Shown: positions 1 to 10,044 of the stretch, piece after piece | How the letters are laid out: every line of letters begins with the position of its first letter | How positions within the stretch are numbered: position 1 is the first letter of the stretch | Source: Rhodobacter sp. | Lineage (GTDB): Bacteria > Pseudomonadota > Alphaproteobacteria > Rhodobacterales > Rhodobacteraceae | DNA length: 64,000 nt | Direction of reading: 5' to 3' | Assembly (NCBI GenBank): GCA_027484145.1 | Contig: JAIXUH010000039.1 | Coordinates: forward strand, 89,888-153,887 | Program-made: the position numbers and the translations under genes | Notes under the pieces: model-generated | What the model was told of the DNA's origin: nothing | The model's input: the letters and a program-made list of their open reading frames with translations, nothing else | Database searches by the model: none

Positions 1-1
1 G

Positions 2-1186
<1,185 letters not shown>

Positions 1187-1220
1187 CCCGCCGTTCACGT
1201 GATGATGGCATGACATCTGA

Positions 1221-1259
1221 CGCCGCAGGCCCCCTTCAGGCTTGCGGCGTTTGTCGTTT
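1221..1259 (+). terminator. Rho-independent terminator of katG
   Basis: An 11-bp stem (arms CGCCGCAGGCC and GGCTTGCGGCG, one G-T wobble) with a 7-nt loop is followed by a T-rich stretch (TTTGTCGTTT). It lies 35 bases after the katG stop and separates katG from the hydantoinase genes. Confidence 0.85.
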
Positions 1260-1593
1260 GGCGGCGTGGTTGGTCAATCACGCGGCACATGTTGGCAAGG
1301 CGGGCCAGATACCAGCTATCTTTCCCCGCGATGGCTTGCGTGGCAGTCTTGCTTTCCGGCGGTGGCGCGCGTCAGTCTTGCCAAGCGCATCAAGGGTTTG
1401 GCCCGCGTTCCGGCACCCTTTGCACGGATTTCGGGCGGATATTCAGGTTACGACCGCACGAGGGGCCGCCAATTTGCCTGTTGGCAGACTGGCGCAAGTC
1501 CGATCATCCTTTCCCTTGGCAAAATCGTCACGTCGCAGGTCATGGCCCCCCTTGGTTCTTGGGGTGTCACACCTGAATGCAGCGGAGAGTCTG
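1260..1593. other. Intergenic region upstream of the first hyuA
   Basis: About 330 bases between the katG terminator and the hyuA start. The hyuA frame stays open upstream to 1210 by chance, but that stretch has no family similarity, so it is treated as non-coding. It must hold the promoter of the 1594-7627 gene run. I see no convincing -35/-10 pair or clear palindrome. The purine-rich GCGGAGAG just before 1594 is the ribosome-binding site. Confidence 0.5.
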
Positions 1594-3693
1594 ATGATCA
1601 GGGTTGGCGTTGATGTGGGCGGCACGTTTACCGACCTAGTGCTTGAGGTGGTCGACAGTGCCAAAGGGCAGGCGGTCTTCACCCACAAGGTGCCCAGCAC
1701 GGCCAGCGACCAGTCGATTGCTGTGGTGCAGGGGGTGGTGGAGTTGTGCCGGATCGCCGGGGTGCACCCGGGCGAGATTGACGCGCTGTTTCACGGCACC
1801 ACCGTGGCCACCAACATCGTAATCGAACGCGATGGGGCCGAGGTGGGGATGATCACCACCAAGGGATTCCGCGACATTCTGCACATGGGCCGCCACAAAC
1901 GCCCGCACAACTTTTCGTTGCAGTTCGACGTACCATGGCAAAGCGCGCCGCTGATCAAGCGCCGCAACCGCATTGCGGTGAGTGAGCGGATCATGCCGCC
2001 CACCGGCGTGGTGGAAACACCATTGGATGAGGATGAGGTGAAGCGCGCGGCCGAGCTTTTTGCGCAGCGTGGCCTTGATGCAGTGGTGATCGGCTTTTTG
2101 TTTTCGTTTCTGAACAACGACCACGAACTGCGCGCCAAAGAGATCGTCCGCACGATCCTGCCCGATGCCTTTGTCTGCGCATCAAGCGAGGTTGTGAACA
2201 CAATCCGCGAATATGAACGTTTCTCGACCGCCGCGATGAACGCCTATATCGGGCCGCGCACCAAGCGTTACCTTGACAATCTGCAGCGGCGCCTGCGCGA
2301 AGCGGGGGTCAACGCCTTTGTGCGGATCATGCAATCGAATGGTGGCGTGACCACGGTGGAACAGGCCAGCCGCAACCCGGTAGGGCTGTTGCTATCGGGG
2401 CCGGCGGGTGGCGTGATCGGCGGGCGCTGGACGGGCGAGGCTTGTGGCCAGCGGGAGATTATTACGATCGACATCGGCGGCACATCGGCCGATATCAGCG
2501 TGATCCGGGATGGTCAGCTGACCATCAAGAACCCGCGCGACACCGAAGTGGCGCATATGCCGGTGCTGGCCCCGATGATCGATATCGACGCCATCGGCGC
2601 GGGTGGCGGATCCATCGCCTATGTCGACAGCGGCGGCGCGTTTCGTGTGGGGCCACGCTCCGCCGGGGCGGAACCGGGACCTGCCTGCTATGGCAAAGGT
2701 GGGGTGAACCCGACGGTTACGGATGCTCAGGTCGTGCTGGGCCGGCTGGACCCCGAGCATTTTCTTGGCGGCGGGCTGAAAATCGACCCTGCGCTTTCCG
2801 AAACGGCAATCCGCGAAAAACTGGCCGTACCGCTTGGCATGACTGTCAAGGACGCCGCCCTTGGCGTGTTGAAAATCATCAACAATACCATGGCCTTGAC
2901 CATTGCGTCGAATTCCGTGGCACGCGGGATTGATCCTCGTGGATACAGCCTGATGGCCTTTGGCGGGGCCGGGCCGCTGCACGGTGTGGCCTTGGGACAG
3001 TTGATTTCGGCCAAGAACGTGATTGCGCCCCTGCATCCGGGGATCACCGCCGCCATGGGTCTGTTGGTCACCGAACCGCGGTATGAGTTTACCCAGTCTG
3101 CGCTGACCATCCTGCAAGGCGCCGATGCCACGTCGCTGGAAGCCATTGGTGCGGCGTTCAACCGTTTGCAGCTTGAGGCCGAAGCGCAGTTGCATGCCGA
3201 TGGCATTGCGGCGGCCGATCAGCATTTTGCCCGTGTGGCTGAATGCCGGTATCTGGGGCAAGGGTTTGAACTGCGGGTGGATGTGCCGGATGGCCCCTTT
3301 ACCGCCGATGTTGCGGCAGAACTGGCGCGCCGGTTCTTTGCCACACACCGCACCGAATATGGTCATGCATTCGAAGATCAGGCCGTGCAACTGGTGACCT
3401 TGCGGGTGATCGGCACCTCATCCTCGGATACCCTGCGCTTGCCCGCTCTGGAAAAGGGGGGGCGCAATAACCCCTCTGATGCCGCGCTTTATGCCCGCCC
3501 CACCACCTTTGACGATGGTCAAACCATTCAGACCCCACGCTTTGACCGCATGAAACTGAAGGCAGGTGATACCGTCACCGGGCCTGCGGTGATTGTGCAG
3601 CAGAACTCGACGACCATCCTGCCACCCGGCTTTGCCGCCAAGGTGATGCCACTGGGTGACCTTGTCATCAGCCGCGATAGCGAGGAGGCCTGA
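1594..3693 (+). CDS. hyuA: Hydantoinase/oxoprolinase subunit A (copy 1)
   Basis: ATP-binding subunit of an ATP-dependent cyclic amidase of the N-methylhydantoinase A / 5-oxoprolinase / acetone-carboxylase-beta family; it phosphorylates or binds ATP while the B subunit completes ring opening. The start ATG at 1594 (699 aa) gives the family N-terminus MIRVGVDVGGTFTD with GGAGAG seven bases upstream. The HGTTVATN motif lies near residue 65. The second actin-fold phosphate motif IDIGGTSADIS lies near residue 290 and the AGGGSIAYVD motif near 335. Three bases separate its stop from the B-subunit start, so the two are translationally coupled. It is very similar along its length to the copy at 11900. 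Substrate is not defined; a hydantoin or related ureide/lactam is likely. Confidence 0.93.
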   Translation: MIRVGVDVGGTFTDLVLEVVDSAKGQAVFTHKVPSTASDQSIAVVQGVVELCRIAGVHPGEIDALFHGTTVATNIVIERDGAEVGMITTKGFRDILHMGRHKRPHNFSLQFDVPWQSAPLIKRRNRIAVSERIMPPTGVVETPLDEDEVKRAAELFAQRGLDAVVIGFLFSFLNNDHELRAKEIVRTILPDAFVCASSEVVNTIREYERFSTAAMNAYIGPRTKRYLDNLQRRLREAGVNAFVRIMQSNGGVTTVEQASRNPVGLLLSGPAGGVIGGRWTGEACGQREIITIDIGGTSADISVIRDGQLTIKNPRDTEVAHMPVLAPMIDIDAIGAGGGSIAYVDSGGAFRVGPRSAGAEPGPACYGKGGVNPTVTDAQVVLGRLDPEHFLGGGLKIDPALSETAIREKLAVPLGMTVKDAALGVLKIINNTMALTIASNSVARGIDPRGYSLMAFGGAGPLHGVALGQLISAKNVIAPLHPGITAAMGLLVTEPRYEFTQSALTILQGADATSLEAIGAAFNRLQLEAEAQLHADGIAAADQHFARVAECRYLGQGFELRVDVPDGPFTADVAAELARRFFATHRTEYGHAFEDQAVQLVTLRVIGTSSSDTLRLPALEKGGRNNPSDAALYARPTTFDDGQTIQTPRFDRMKLKAGDTVTGPAVIVQQNSTTILPPGFAAKVMPLGDLVISRDSEEA

Positions 3694-3696
3694 GCC

Positions 3697-5472
3697 ATGG
3701 CAAATCCGATTGACCCGATCACCCTGCAAGTCATTGGCGGCGCGTTGCATGCCATAGCCGAACAGATGGGCAATGTGCTGTATCGCATGTCCTATTCCTC
3801 GATCATCCGCGAAAGTCAGGATCTGGGCGCCGGGCTGTTTGATCTGGACTACAACACCTTGTGCGAGTCGGATTCGACGCCGATGCACATCGGCTCGATC
3901 CCCGGCTACATGCGCGGGATCGAGAAGAGCATTCCGCTTTCAGACTGGGTCGAAGGTGATGTGGTGATTCACAATCACCCCTATTATGGCGCCAGCCACT
4001 CGCCAGACATCGGCATCGTCATGCCGATCTTCTACAAGGGTGAGTTGGTCGGCTTTTCGGCCAATACCGCGCACCATCTGGACATCGGGGCGGCCACGCC
4101 GGGGCTGATCATCGATGTGCCGGATGTGTTTGCCGAAGGGATGCTGCTGAACGGGCTGAAACTGGTCGAGGCAGGCAAACGCAACGATACCCTTTGGCGC
4201 TATATCAGTGGCAACACGCGGGTGCCGGGGCTGGTCATGCGCGACCTTGAGGCGCAGATCGCCTCGGCCGAACTGGGGGTCAGGCGGTATTGTGAACTGA
4301 TGGACACATATGGCCGTGCCACCGTGGAACAGGCGGCCAAACAGCTGATGGATTATTCCGAGGCGATGTTGCGGCGCGAAATCGCCAAGATCCCCGATGG
4401 CGATTACACGGCCAGTGGGTTCATGGATGATGATGGCCGCACGCGCGGGGTGCATCTGCCCATCGTCGTAACGGTGCGGGTGCGCGGCGATAATGTTGAG
4501 GTTGACCTGACCGGGTCTTCGCCACAGGTGCCGACCGCGTTCAACGTGCCCTTCGAAGGGTCGACCAAGGTGGCCTGCTACTTCGCGTTCCGGGCGCTTT
4601 TGCTGGATACCTATACCAACAGCGAATACATCCCGCAGAACGAAGGGTCATTCCGCCCGGTCAAGGTGACGGCACCGCTGGGGTCGATCTTCAACCCGAT
4701 TGCCCCTGCCGCCTGCGAGGCGCGGTTCAACCAGATTCAGCGCGTGGTTGATCTGATCATCAAGGCGCTTGCCCCGGTGCTGCCGGATAAGTGCACCGCA
4801 GGCAACGCGGCTTGTTTGTCGTTCGCCTCATACTCGGGCGTCAAACCTTCGGGTGACTACTGGGTGCTGATCGAAGTCAACGAAGCCGCCATGGGTGCGC
4901 GGCCACGGTCTGACGGGCCTGACACGATTGAAGAGTTGATGCGCAACACCCGCAACAACCCGCTCGAGGATCTGGGCATGCAACTGCCCATGATCTGTGA
5001 CCGCTATGAAATCCGCGATGATGTGTTCCCTGGTGCGGGCGAGTATCGTGGTGGCATGGGCGTGGTCAAATCGCAGCGCTTTCTGACGCCGGGGTTCATG
5101 ACCCACGAAAGTGACCGCAACGAAGATGTGCCATGGGGCATCTTTGGCGGCCACGAGGGCGCGACTGCGGCTGTTCGCATCCACAACCATGAAAGCGACG
5201 AGGCACCGCGCGATGTGGCCGCCAAATTCTCGGGCATGCGGGCCGAACTGGGCGACGTGGTCACCTACCTTTCGCCCTGCGGCGGCGGCTACGGTAACCC
5301 GTTGAACCGCGACCCGGCCAAGGTTCTGGATGATCTGCTGGATGGATACATCACCGCCGACCATGCCCGTCAGGTGTATGGCGTGGTGTTCAAAGCTGTC
5401 AGCAACGGATACGGCTGGGGCTTGGACATGACCGCAACCGATGCGCTGCGTTCCAGCCTTCGCGCTGGATGA
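3697..5472 (+). CDS. hyuB: Hydantoinase/oxoprolinase subunit B (copy 1)
   Basis: Partner of the upstream A subunit in an ATP-dependent hydantoinase/oxoprolinase (HydB domain across nearly all 591 aa). Family marks are DPITLQVIGGALHAIAEQMG at the N-terminus, the acidic/histidine segment HNHPYYGASHSPD near residue 90, NTAHHLDIG near 120, FNVPFEGSTKVA near 285 and PCGGGYGNPL near 525. AGGAGG-type ribosome site (GAGGAGGCC) precedes ATG 3697. The HNHPYYGASH and NTAHHLD stretches are likely metal/substrate ligands by family knowledge. It is followed after 25 bases by a LysR gene on the same strand. Closely related to the copy at 13997. Confidence 0.93.
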   Translation: MANPIDPITLQVIGGALHAIAEQMGNVLYRMSYSSIIRESQDLGAGLFDLDYNTLCESDSTPMHIGSIPGYMRGIEKSIPLSDWVEGDVVIHNHPYYGASHSPDIGIVMPIFYKGELVGFSANTAHHLDIGAATPGLIIDVPDVFAEGMLLNGLKLVEAGKRNDTLWRYISGNTRVPGLVMRDLEAQIASAELGVRRYCELMDTYGRATVEQAAKQLMDYSEAMLRREIAKIPDGDYTASGFMDDDGRTRGVHLPIVVTVRVRGDNVEVDLTGSSPQVPTAFNVPFEGSTKVACYFAFRALLLDTYTNSEYIPQNEGSFRPVKVTAPLGSIFNPIAPAACEARFNQIQRVVDLIIKALAPVLPDKCTAGNAACLSFASYSGVKPSGDYWVLIEVNEAAMGARPRSDGPDTIEELMRNTRNNPLEDLGMQLPMICDRYEIRDDVFPGAGEYRGGMGVVKSQRFLTPGFMTHESDRNEDVPWGIFGGHEGATAAVRIHNHESDEAPRDVAAKFSGMRAELGDVVTYLSPCGGGYGNPLNRDPAKVLDDLLDGYITADHARQVYGVVFKAVSNGYGWGLDMTATDALRSSLRAG

Positions 5473-5497
5473 CGGGGGTCGGGAAGGAACCGGAACC

Positions 5498-6421
5498 GTG
5501 GAACTGCTGGACCTGCGCTATTTCGTCAGCATTGCCGAGACGGGCAGTTTCACGAAATCGGCCTTGCAGAACAACATTGCGCAATCGGCGTTAAGCCGCC
5601 GCGTGCGTGATCTGGAGGCAGATGTGGGCGTGGCGCTGTTCTATCGCAACGGCAGGGGTGTGTTGCTGACCGAGGCGGGAGAGACCTTTTTGGCCCGTGC
5701 GCGAACCATCCTCGCCGATGTCGAAGGGCTACGGCAGGAAATGGGCCGCACTGCGGGGGTGCTGGATGGGACGGTCACACTTGCCGTGCCCCCGTCGGTC
5801 GGGCTGATCCTGCTGGCGCCGCTTTTGTCACAGATACGCGCCGATCATCCGCGCATCCGGATGCGCGTGTTGGAAGGGTTCAGCGGCCATGTCGCGGAAT
5901 GGCTGGCGGCGGGCAAGGTTGACCTTGCGGTCCTATACAAGACCCGCTCCAGCGCGTTGCTGGACGCCGAGCATTTGCTGTTCGAAGACATGTATCTGAT
6001 CTCATCCCCGCAGGTGGCCAGGATCGGTCAGGATGATGGCGTGCAGCTTGCCGATATCGCTGGCGTGGAACTGGCACTGCCCGGCCCGCCGCATGGGTTG
6101 CGGATCATGGTGGACGAGGCTTCGGCCCGCGCGCAGGTGCCCCTGACCGTGGCGATGGAGCTTGAGACGCTGCCCACGATCTGTGATCTGGTGGCGGCGG
6201 GAACGATCCGTACCATTCTGCCGCTGACGGCCGTACAGCATGATCTAACATCCGGACGGCTGATCGCGCAAAAGATCATCGATCCGATCATCAGCCGGGA
6301 ACTGATCCTTGCCCACGCGCCCCACCGTGCGGCTGCCCCTGTGACAAAGGCGGTTGTGCGACTGATCCGTAGCCACATCAACCGCCTTGTGCGTTCGGGC
6401 CTTTGGGTCGGGCGGATATAG
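5498..6421 (+). CDS. LysR-family transcriptional regulator
   Basis: Winged-helix activator/repressor of 307 aa. The HTH is at residues 1-60 (MELLDLRYFVSIAETGSFTK start, then QSALSRRVRDLEADVG), and a periplasmic-binding-protein-like effector domain spans about 90-300. The GTG at 5498 is chosen over the earlier in-frame ATG at 5441, because LysR proteins begin almost directly at this point and GGAAGGAA lies eight to fifteen bases upstream. It sits in the same direction between hyuAB copy 1 and the OYE-family gene, so it may control that run; the effector is unknown. Confidence 0.88.
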   Translation: MELLDLRYFVSIAETGSFTKSALQNNIAQSALSRRVRDLEADVGVALFYRNGRGVLLTEAGETFLARARTILADVEGLRQEMGRTAGVLDGTVTLAVPPSVGLILLAPLLSQIRADHPRIRMRVLEGFSGHVAEWLAAGKVDLAVLYKTRSSALLDAEHLLFEDMYLISSPQVARIGQDDGVQLADIAGVELALPGPPHGLRIMVDEASARAQVPLTVAMELETLPTICDLVAAGTIRTILPLTAVQHDLTSGRLIAQKIIDPIISRELILAHAPHRAAAPVTKAVVRLIRSHINRLVRSGLWVGRI

Positions 6422-6445
6422 GTGCCATATCATTAGGAGAATAAG

Positions 6446-7627
6446 ATGGCCGAAGCCTTTCCGACTTTGTTCAGCGGCATCACTCTGGGTCCTTTGACCC
6501 TGCGAAACCGCATCGCCATGGCCCCCTTGACGCGCCAGATGGCCGAAGCTGATGGCACTCCGACCGATGAAATGGTCGCCTATTATGCGCGCCGTGCGCG
6601 GGGTGGCCTTGGCCTGATCATTACCGAAGGCACCTATGAACAGGCAGCCTATCAATCGCGGGCCTATCTGTCACAGCCGGGTATCACCAACGACAAGCAA
6701 CAGGCGGGTTGGGCCAAGGTGATGGATGCCGTTCATCAGCACGGGTGCAAGATCATTGTGCAACTGATGCATGGCGGCCGGGTCTGTGACCCACGCACGT
6801 TGTACGGGCAACCGCCGGTCAGCGCCTCGGCCACACAAAGCGGTGGCTGGACGCTTTACACCGACAATGACTATGAAAAGCAGATCCGCAACATTTCGGG
6901 CGATTGGCCCAAGGTGACCTTTCCGCCCGCGCGGGCGCTGACGGTTGAAGAGATTCACGCCGTGGCCGACGGGTTTGCGGCGGGTGCCAAGCGTGCGGTT
7001 GATGCCGGGGCGGATGGGGTCGAGGTACACGGCGCCAACGGCTATCTTCTGTGGCAGTTCATCACGCCAAAGACCAACCTGAGGACGGATGAATTCGGTG
7101 GCTCGCCCGAAAACAATGTGCGCTTTGCCCGTTTGGTGGGTGAAAAGATCCGGGCTGCCATCGGGCCAGACAAGCTGATCACGTTGCGCCTGTCGCAGGA
7201 TGGGGTGGATGATTTCGTGGGGGCATGGCCGGGGGGTGTGACCTATGCCAAGGCGATCGGGCAGGCGCTGAAAGGGTCGGCCTATGATGCGCTGCACTGG
7301 TCCAGCTTCAACTACCTTGACAATCGCGATCCGGCTGACCCGACTCCCATGGCAACCGTGCTGCGGCAAGCTTCGGGCCTACCACTGATCACCAACGGTG
7401 GTATCGCCGATGGTCCGGGGGCCGAGGCGGCGCTGACTTCGGGTGCCGCAGATGTGGTAGCCATTGGTCGGCCGATCTTTGCCCATCCGGACTGGGCCTA
7501 TCTGGTGCGAAGCGGCGTTGATTACCCGTGGATGGACTTTGACCGCAAATATGTGATCCGGCCGCCGCTGGACTATGCCCATGCCTATCCGCTTGGGCTG
7601 GTCGATCCGGAATGGCCGCAGCCCTGA
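6446..7627 (+). CDS. Old Yellow Enzyme family NADH:flavin oxidoreductase
   Basis: FMN-dependent ene-reductase-type TIM barrel of 393 aa. Visible marks are LRNRIAMAPLTRQMAEADG at residues 20-38, YYARRARGGLGLIITEGTY near 50-68, VQLMHGGR near 107-114, the ligand motif VHGANGYLLWQF near 193-204 followed by NLRTDEFGGSPENNVRFA, and the phosphate-binding C-terminal part ITNGGIADG ... DVVAIGRPIFAHPDW. AGGAGAA precedes ATG 6446. The HxxN pair (HGAN) typical of OYE is present. It probably reduces an activated double bond in the pathway served by the neighbouring hydantoinases; substrate not predictable. Confidence 0.9.
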   Translation: MAEAFPTLFSGITLGPLTLRNRIAMAPLTRQMAEADGTPTDEMVAYYARRARGGLGLIITEGTYEQAAYQSRAYLSQPGITNDKQQAGWAKVMDAVHQHGCKIIVQLMHGGRVCDPRTLYGQPPVSASATQSGGWTLYTDNDYEKQIRNISGDWPKVTFPPARALTVEEIHAVADGFAAGAKRAVDAGADGVEVHGANGYLLWQFITPKTNLRTDEFGGSPENNVRFARLVGEKIRAAIGPDKLITLRLSQDGVDDFVGAWPGGVTYAKAIGQALKGSAYDALHWSSFNYLDNRDPADPTPMATVLRQASGLPLITNGGIADGPGAEAALTSGAADVVAIGRPIFAHPDWAYLVRSGVDYPWMDFDRKYVIRPPLDYAHAYPLGLVDPEWPQP

Positions 7628-7654
7628 CCTGCGGTGCTGAGCCCTGCCAAGCGT

Positions 7655-8776
7655 CTAGCGCGGCAGGAACTCGGCACGGATACGGTCCGTGTCGGCCCCA
7701 AGTGCCGGCACGGGGCCGCTTTCTGCGGCGGCCGTGCGGGTTGGTGGCCGGGGGATCGAGATGGTCTGCCCGGTTGAGAGCGGCACCTGTACACGGCGAA
7801 GGGCTGGATGTGCGGCAAGATCGGCAGGTGAGCGTAACTGGCCCCAGGCAATGCGCCCCTCTGTCAGCCGTGCGGTAACCTCGGCAAGCGGCAGGTCGGC
7901 CAGTATGGGCATGACCTCGGCGTCCAGCGCGGTGCGATTGGCCTGACGTAGTGTATTGCTGGCAAAGCGCGTGTCCTGCGCCAGTTCGGGCCGCCCGATG
8001 AGCGTTTCACAGAAGCGCACCCATTCCGCATTGGTCTGCACGGCCACGATCACAGTGCCATCGCGGCAGACCATCGGGCCATAGGGGTAGATGACGGCAT
8101 GGGCCAGACCATGGCGCTGCGTGTTGCGCCCGGCTTGTTCCTTGTGCAGCAAAGGCACGGTCATCCAGTCGGCCATCACATCGAACATGGCCACCTCGAT
8201 CTGCTGGCCGCGCCCTGTGGTGCTGCGTTCGATCAGCGCCTCGAGCACGGCGGAATAGGCGGTCATCCCCGTCGCAATATCGGCGGCGGACACCCCGATC
8301 TTGCAGGCTTGATCTGCCGTTCCCGTGACTCCGGCGATGCCGCTTTCCGCCTGTATCAGCAGGTCATAGGCGCGCATGTCGGCATAGGGCGTGTCCTGCC
8401 CATAGCCCACGATATTGACCACGATCAGCCGGGGGTATTGCTCGCTGATCCGCTCAGCCGTCAGACCCAGCCGCGCCAATGCCCCGGGGACCAGATTCTG
8501 CACCAGAACATCGGCCTTGCCGAGCATCGCCGCGAACAGAGCCATATCGGCATCTGCCTTCAGGTCCAGCACGGCGCTTTCCTTGCCGCGGTTCAGCCAA
8601 GCGAAATAGGCCGACGTGCCCATGACCGTGGCGTCGTAATGCCGCGCGGTTTCGCCACCCTCCCGCTCCACCTTGATCACCCGCGCGCCTGCATCGGCCA
8701 GACGCTGTGTGCAAAAGGGTGCCGCGACGGCCTGTTCCAGCGCCACCACCATAAGGTTGGCAAGCGCCCCTGCCAT
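7655..8776 (-). CDS. Class III (CaiB/BaiF, formyl-CoA transferase type) CoA-transferase
   Basis: Transfers CoA between carboxylic acids through a covalent aspartyl intermediate. N-terminal VVALEQAVAAPFCTQRLADAGARVIKVE and RHYD, then YFAWLNRGKESAVLDLK, are classic for the family. Asp166 in SAADIATGM aligns with the catalytic aspartate of formyl-CoA transferase. Length 373 aa is normal. I chose ATG 8776; a TTG at 8782 overlapping the upstream stop by four bases is also possible. It is co-transcribed with the acyl-CoA dehydrogenase just upstream (8779-9939), which suggests activation of a free acid to the CoA thioester that is then dehydrogenated. Confidence 0.92.
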   Translation of the reverse strand: MAGALANLMVVALEQAVAAPFCTQRLADAGARVIKVEREGGETARHYDATVMGTSAYFAWLNRGKESAVLDLKADADMALFAAMLGKADVLVQNLVPGALARLGLTAERISEQYPRLIVVNIVGYGQDTPYADMRAYDLLIQAESGIAGVTGTADQACKIGVSAADIATGMTAYSAVLEALIERSTTGRGQQIEVAMFDVMADWMTVPLLHKEQAGRNTQRHGLAHAVIYPYGPMVCRDGTVIVAVQTNAEWVRFCETLIGRPELAQDTRFASNTLRQANRTALDAEVMPILADLPLAEVTARLTEGRIAWGQLRSPADLAAHPALRRVQVPLSTGQTISIPRPPTRTAAAESGPVPALGADTDRIRAEFLPR

Positions 8777-8778
8777 GG

Positions 8779-9939
8779 TCAATAAGACCGTGGCAGACCA
8801 AGCACATGCTCGGCCAGATAGGACAGGATCAGGTTGGTCGAGATGGGGGCCACCTGATACAGACGCGTTTCACGAAACTTGCGTTCAATGTCGTATTCTT
8901 CGGCAAAGCCAAATCCGCCATGGGTCTGGATGCAGGTATTGGCCGCCTCGAAACTCGCATCGGCGGCCAGCATTTTGGCCATGTTCGCTTCGGCCCCCGG
9001 ATTGGCGCCCGCGTCATACAAGCGGATCGCCTCGCGCACCATCAATTCGGCTGCGCGCATGTTGGCATAGGCCTTGGCGATGGGGAATTGCACGCCCTGG
9101 TTTTGGCCAATGGCCCGGCCAAAGACCACGCGGTCCTTGGCATAGGCCGTGGCGCGGTCGATGAACCACTTGGCATCGCCCACACATTCCGCCGCGATCA
9201 GAATACGCTCGGCGTTCATGCCGGTCAGGATATAGCGAAACCCCTTGCCCTCGTCCCCGATCAGGTTTTCGGCTGGTACGCGCAGGTTGTCAAAGAACAC
9301 CTCGGTCGTGGCGTGGTTCATCATGGTGCGGATGGGCCGGATGGTCAGCCCGTTGCTGCGGGCCTGCTGCATGTCCACCAGAATGACGGAAAGGCCATCG
9401 GTTTTCTTCATGCCATTGGTCAGGGGCGTTGTGCGCGCCAGCAAAAGCATCAGGTCAGACTGCTCGGCCCGGCTGGTCCAGATTTTCTGGCCGTTGATCA
9501 CGAAGTCATCGCCCTCGCGCCGGGCCGTGGTGCGCAACGCGCCGGTGTCAGTGCCACTGGTCGGTTCGGTCACGCCAAAGGCCTGCAGACGCAGGGCCCC
9601 GCTGGCGATCTGCGGCAGATACTGCTGCTTTTGCGCGGGTGATCCGTGCCGCAAAAGGGTGCCCATCGTATACATCTGCGCGTGGCATGCCCCACCGTTG
9701 CATCCGGCGCGCTGGATCTCTTCCAGTACGGCGGCGGCGGCGGCCAAGGGCAGACCTGCGCCGCCGTATTCCTCGGGGATCAGCATGGCCAAATAACCAG
9801 CCTCGGTCAGGGCCTGCACAAAATCCTGCGGATAGGCCATGTCGCGATCAAGCTTGCGCCAATAGGTGCCGGGAAACCGGGCACACAGCTTTGCCACGGC
9901 ATCGCGGATCTCTGCAAAGGGTTCATGTTCCTGCGCCAT
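8779..9939 (-). CDS. Acyl-CoA dehydrogenase family protein with shifted catalytic base
   Basis: FAD-dependent alpha,beta-dehydrogenation of an acyl-CoA, with electrons passing to ETF. The 386-aa protein begins at ATG 9939 (MAQEHEPFAE); the 24 codons upstream have no family similarity. Conserved parts are LIPEEYGGAG near 53-62, FGVTEPTSGTDTG near 121-133, INGQKIWTS near 148-156 and IQTHGGFGFAEEYDIER near 337-353. At the usual MCAD-type catalytic position (YEGT) the sequence is YQVAP, with Gln362 instead of Glu. Glu244 in MNAER matches the alternative base position of isovaleryl-CoA dehydrogenase. It is the first gene of the pair with the CoA-transferase, and the LysR gene lies upstream on the same strand. 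Confidence 0.9.
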   Translation of the reverse strand: MAQEHEPFAEIRDAVAKLCARFPGTYWRKLDRDMAYPQDFVQALTEAGYLAMLIPEEYGGAGLPLAAAAAVLEEIQRAGCNGGACHAQMYTMGTLLRHGSPAQKQQYLPQIASGALRLQAFGVTEPTSGTDTGALRTTARREGDDFVINGQKIWTSRAEQSDLMLLLARTTPLTNGMKKTDGLSVILVDMQQARSNGLTIRPIRTMMNHATTEVFFDNLRVPAENLIGDEGKGFRYILTGMNAERILIAAECVGDAKWFIDRATAYAKDRVVFGRAIGQNQGVQFPIAKAYANMRAAELMVREAIRLYDAGANPGAEANMAKMLAADASFEAANTCIQTHGGFGFAEEYDIERKFRETRLYQVAPISTNLILSYLAEHVLGLPRSY

Positions 9940-10044
9940 CGGCCCGCCTGACTGTTCGCATCTGCAACCTAGCCCGCTTTGTGGGCACACGACAGGCATT
10001 CGCGGGCACAAACAGTTATGCCGATTTCACATGCCGTTCTTGGC

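Noticed and set aside
1210..1593. N-terminal extension of hyuA copy 1
   Set aside because: The stretch overlaps the katG terminator, has no similarity to the family, and a good ribosome site lies before ATG 1594.
2392..3390. Long antisense open frame over hyuA copy 1 (also 11807-13273 and 32680-34479)
   Set aside because: These lie opposite well-conserved genes. High-GC codon bias opens the opposite frames, and the translations show no recognisable domain.
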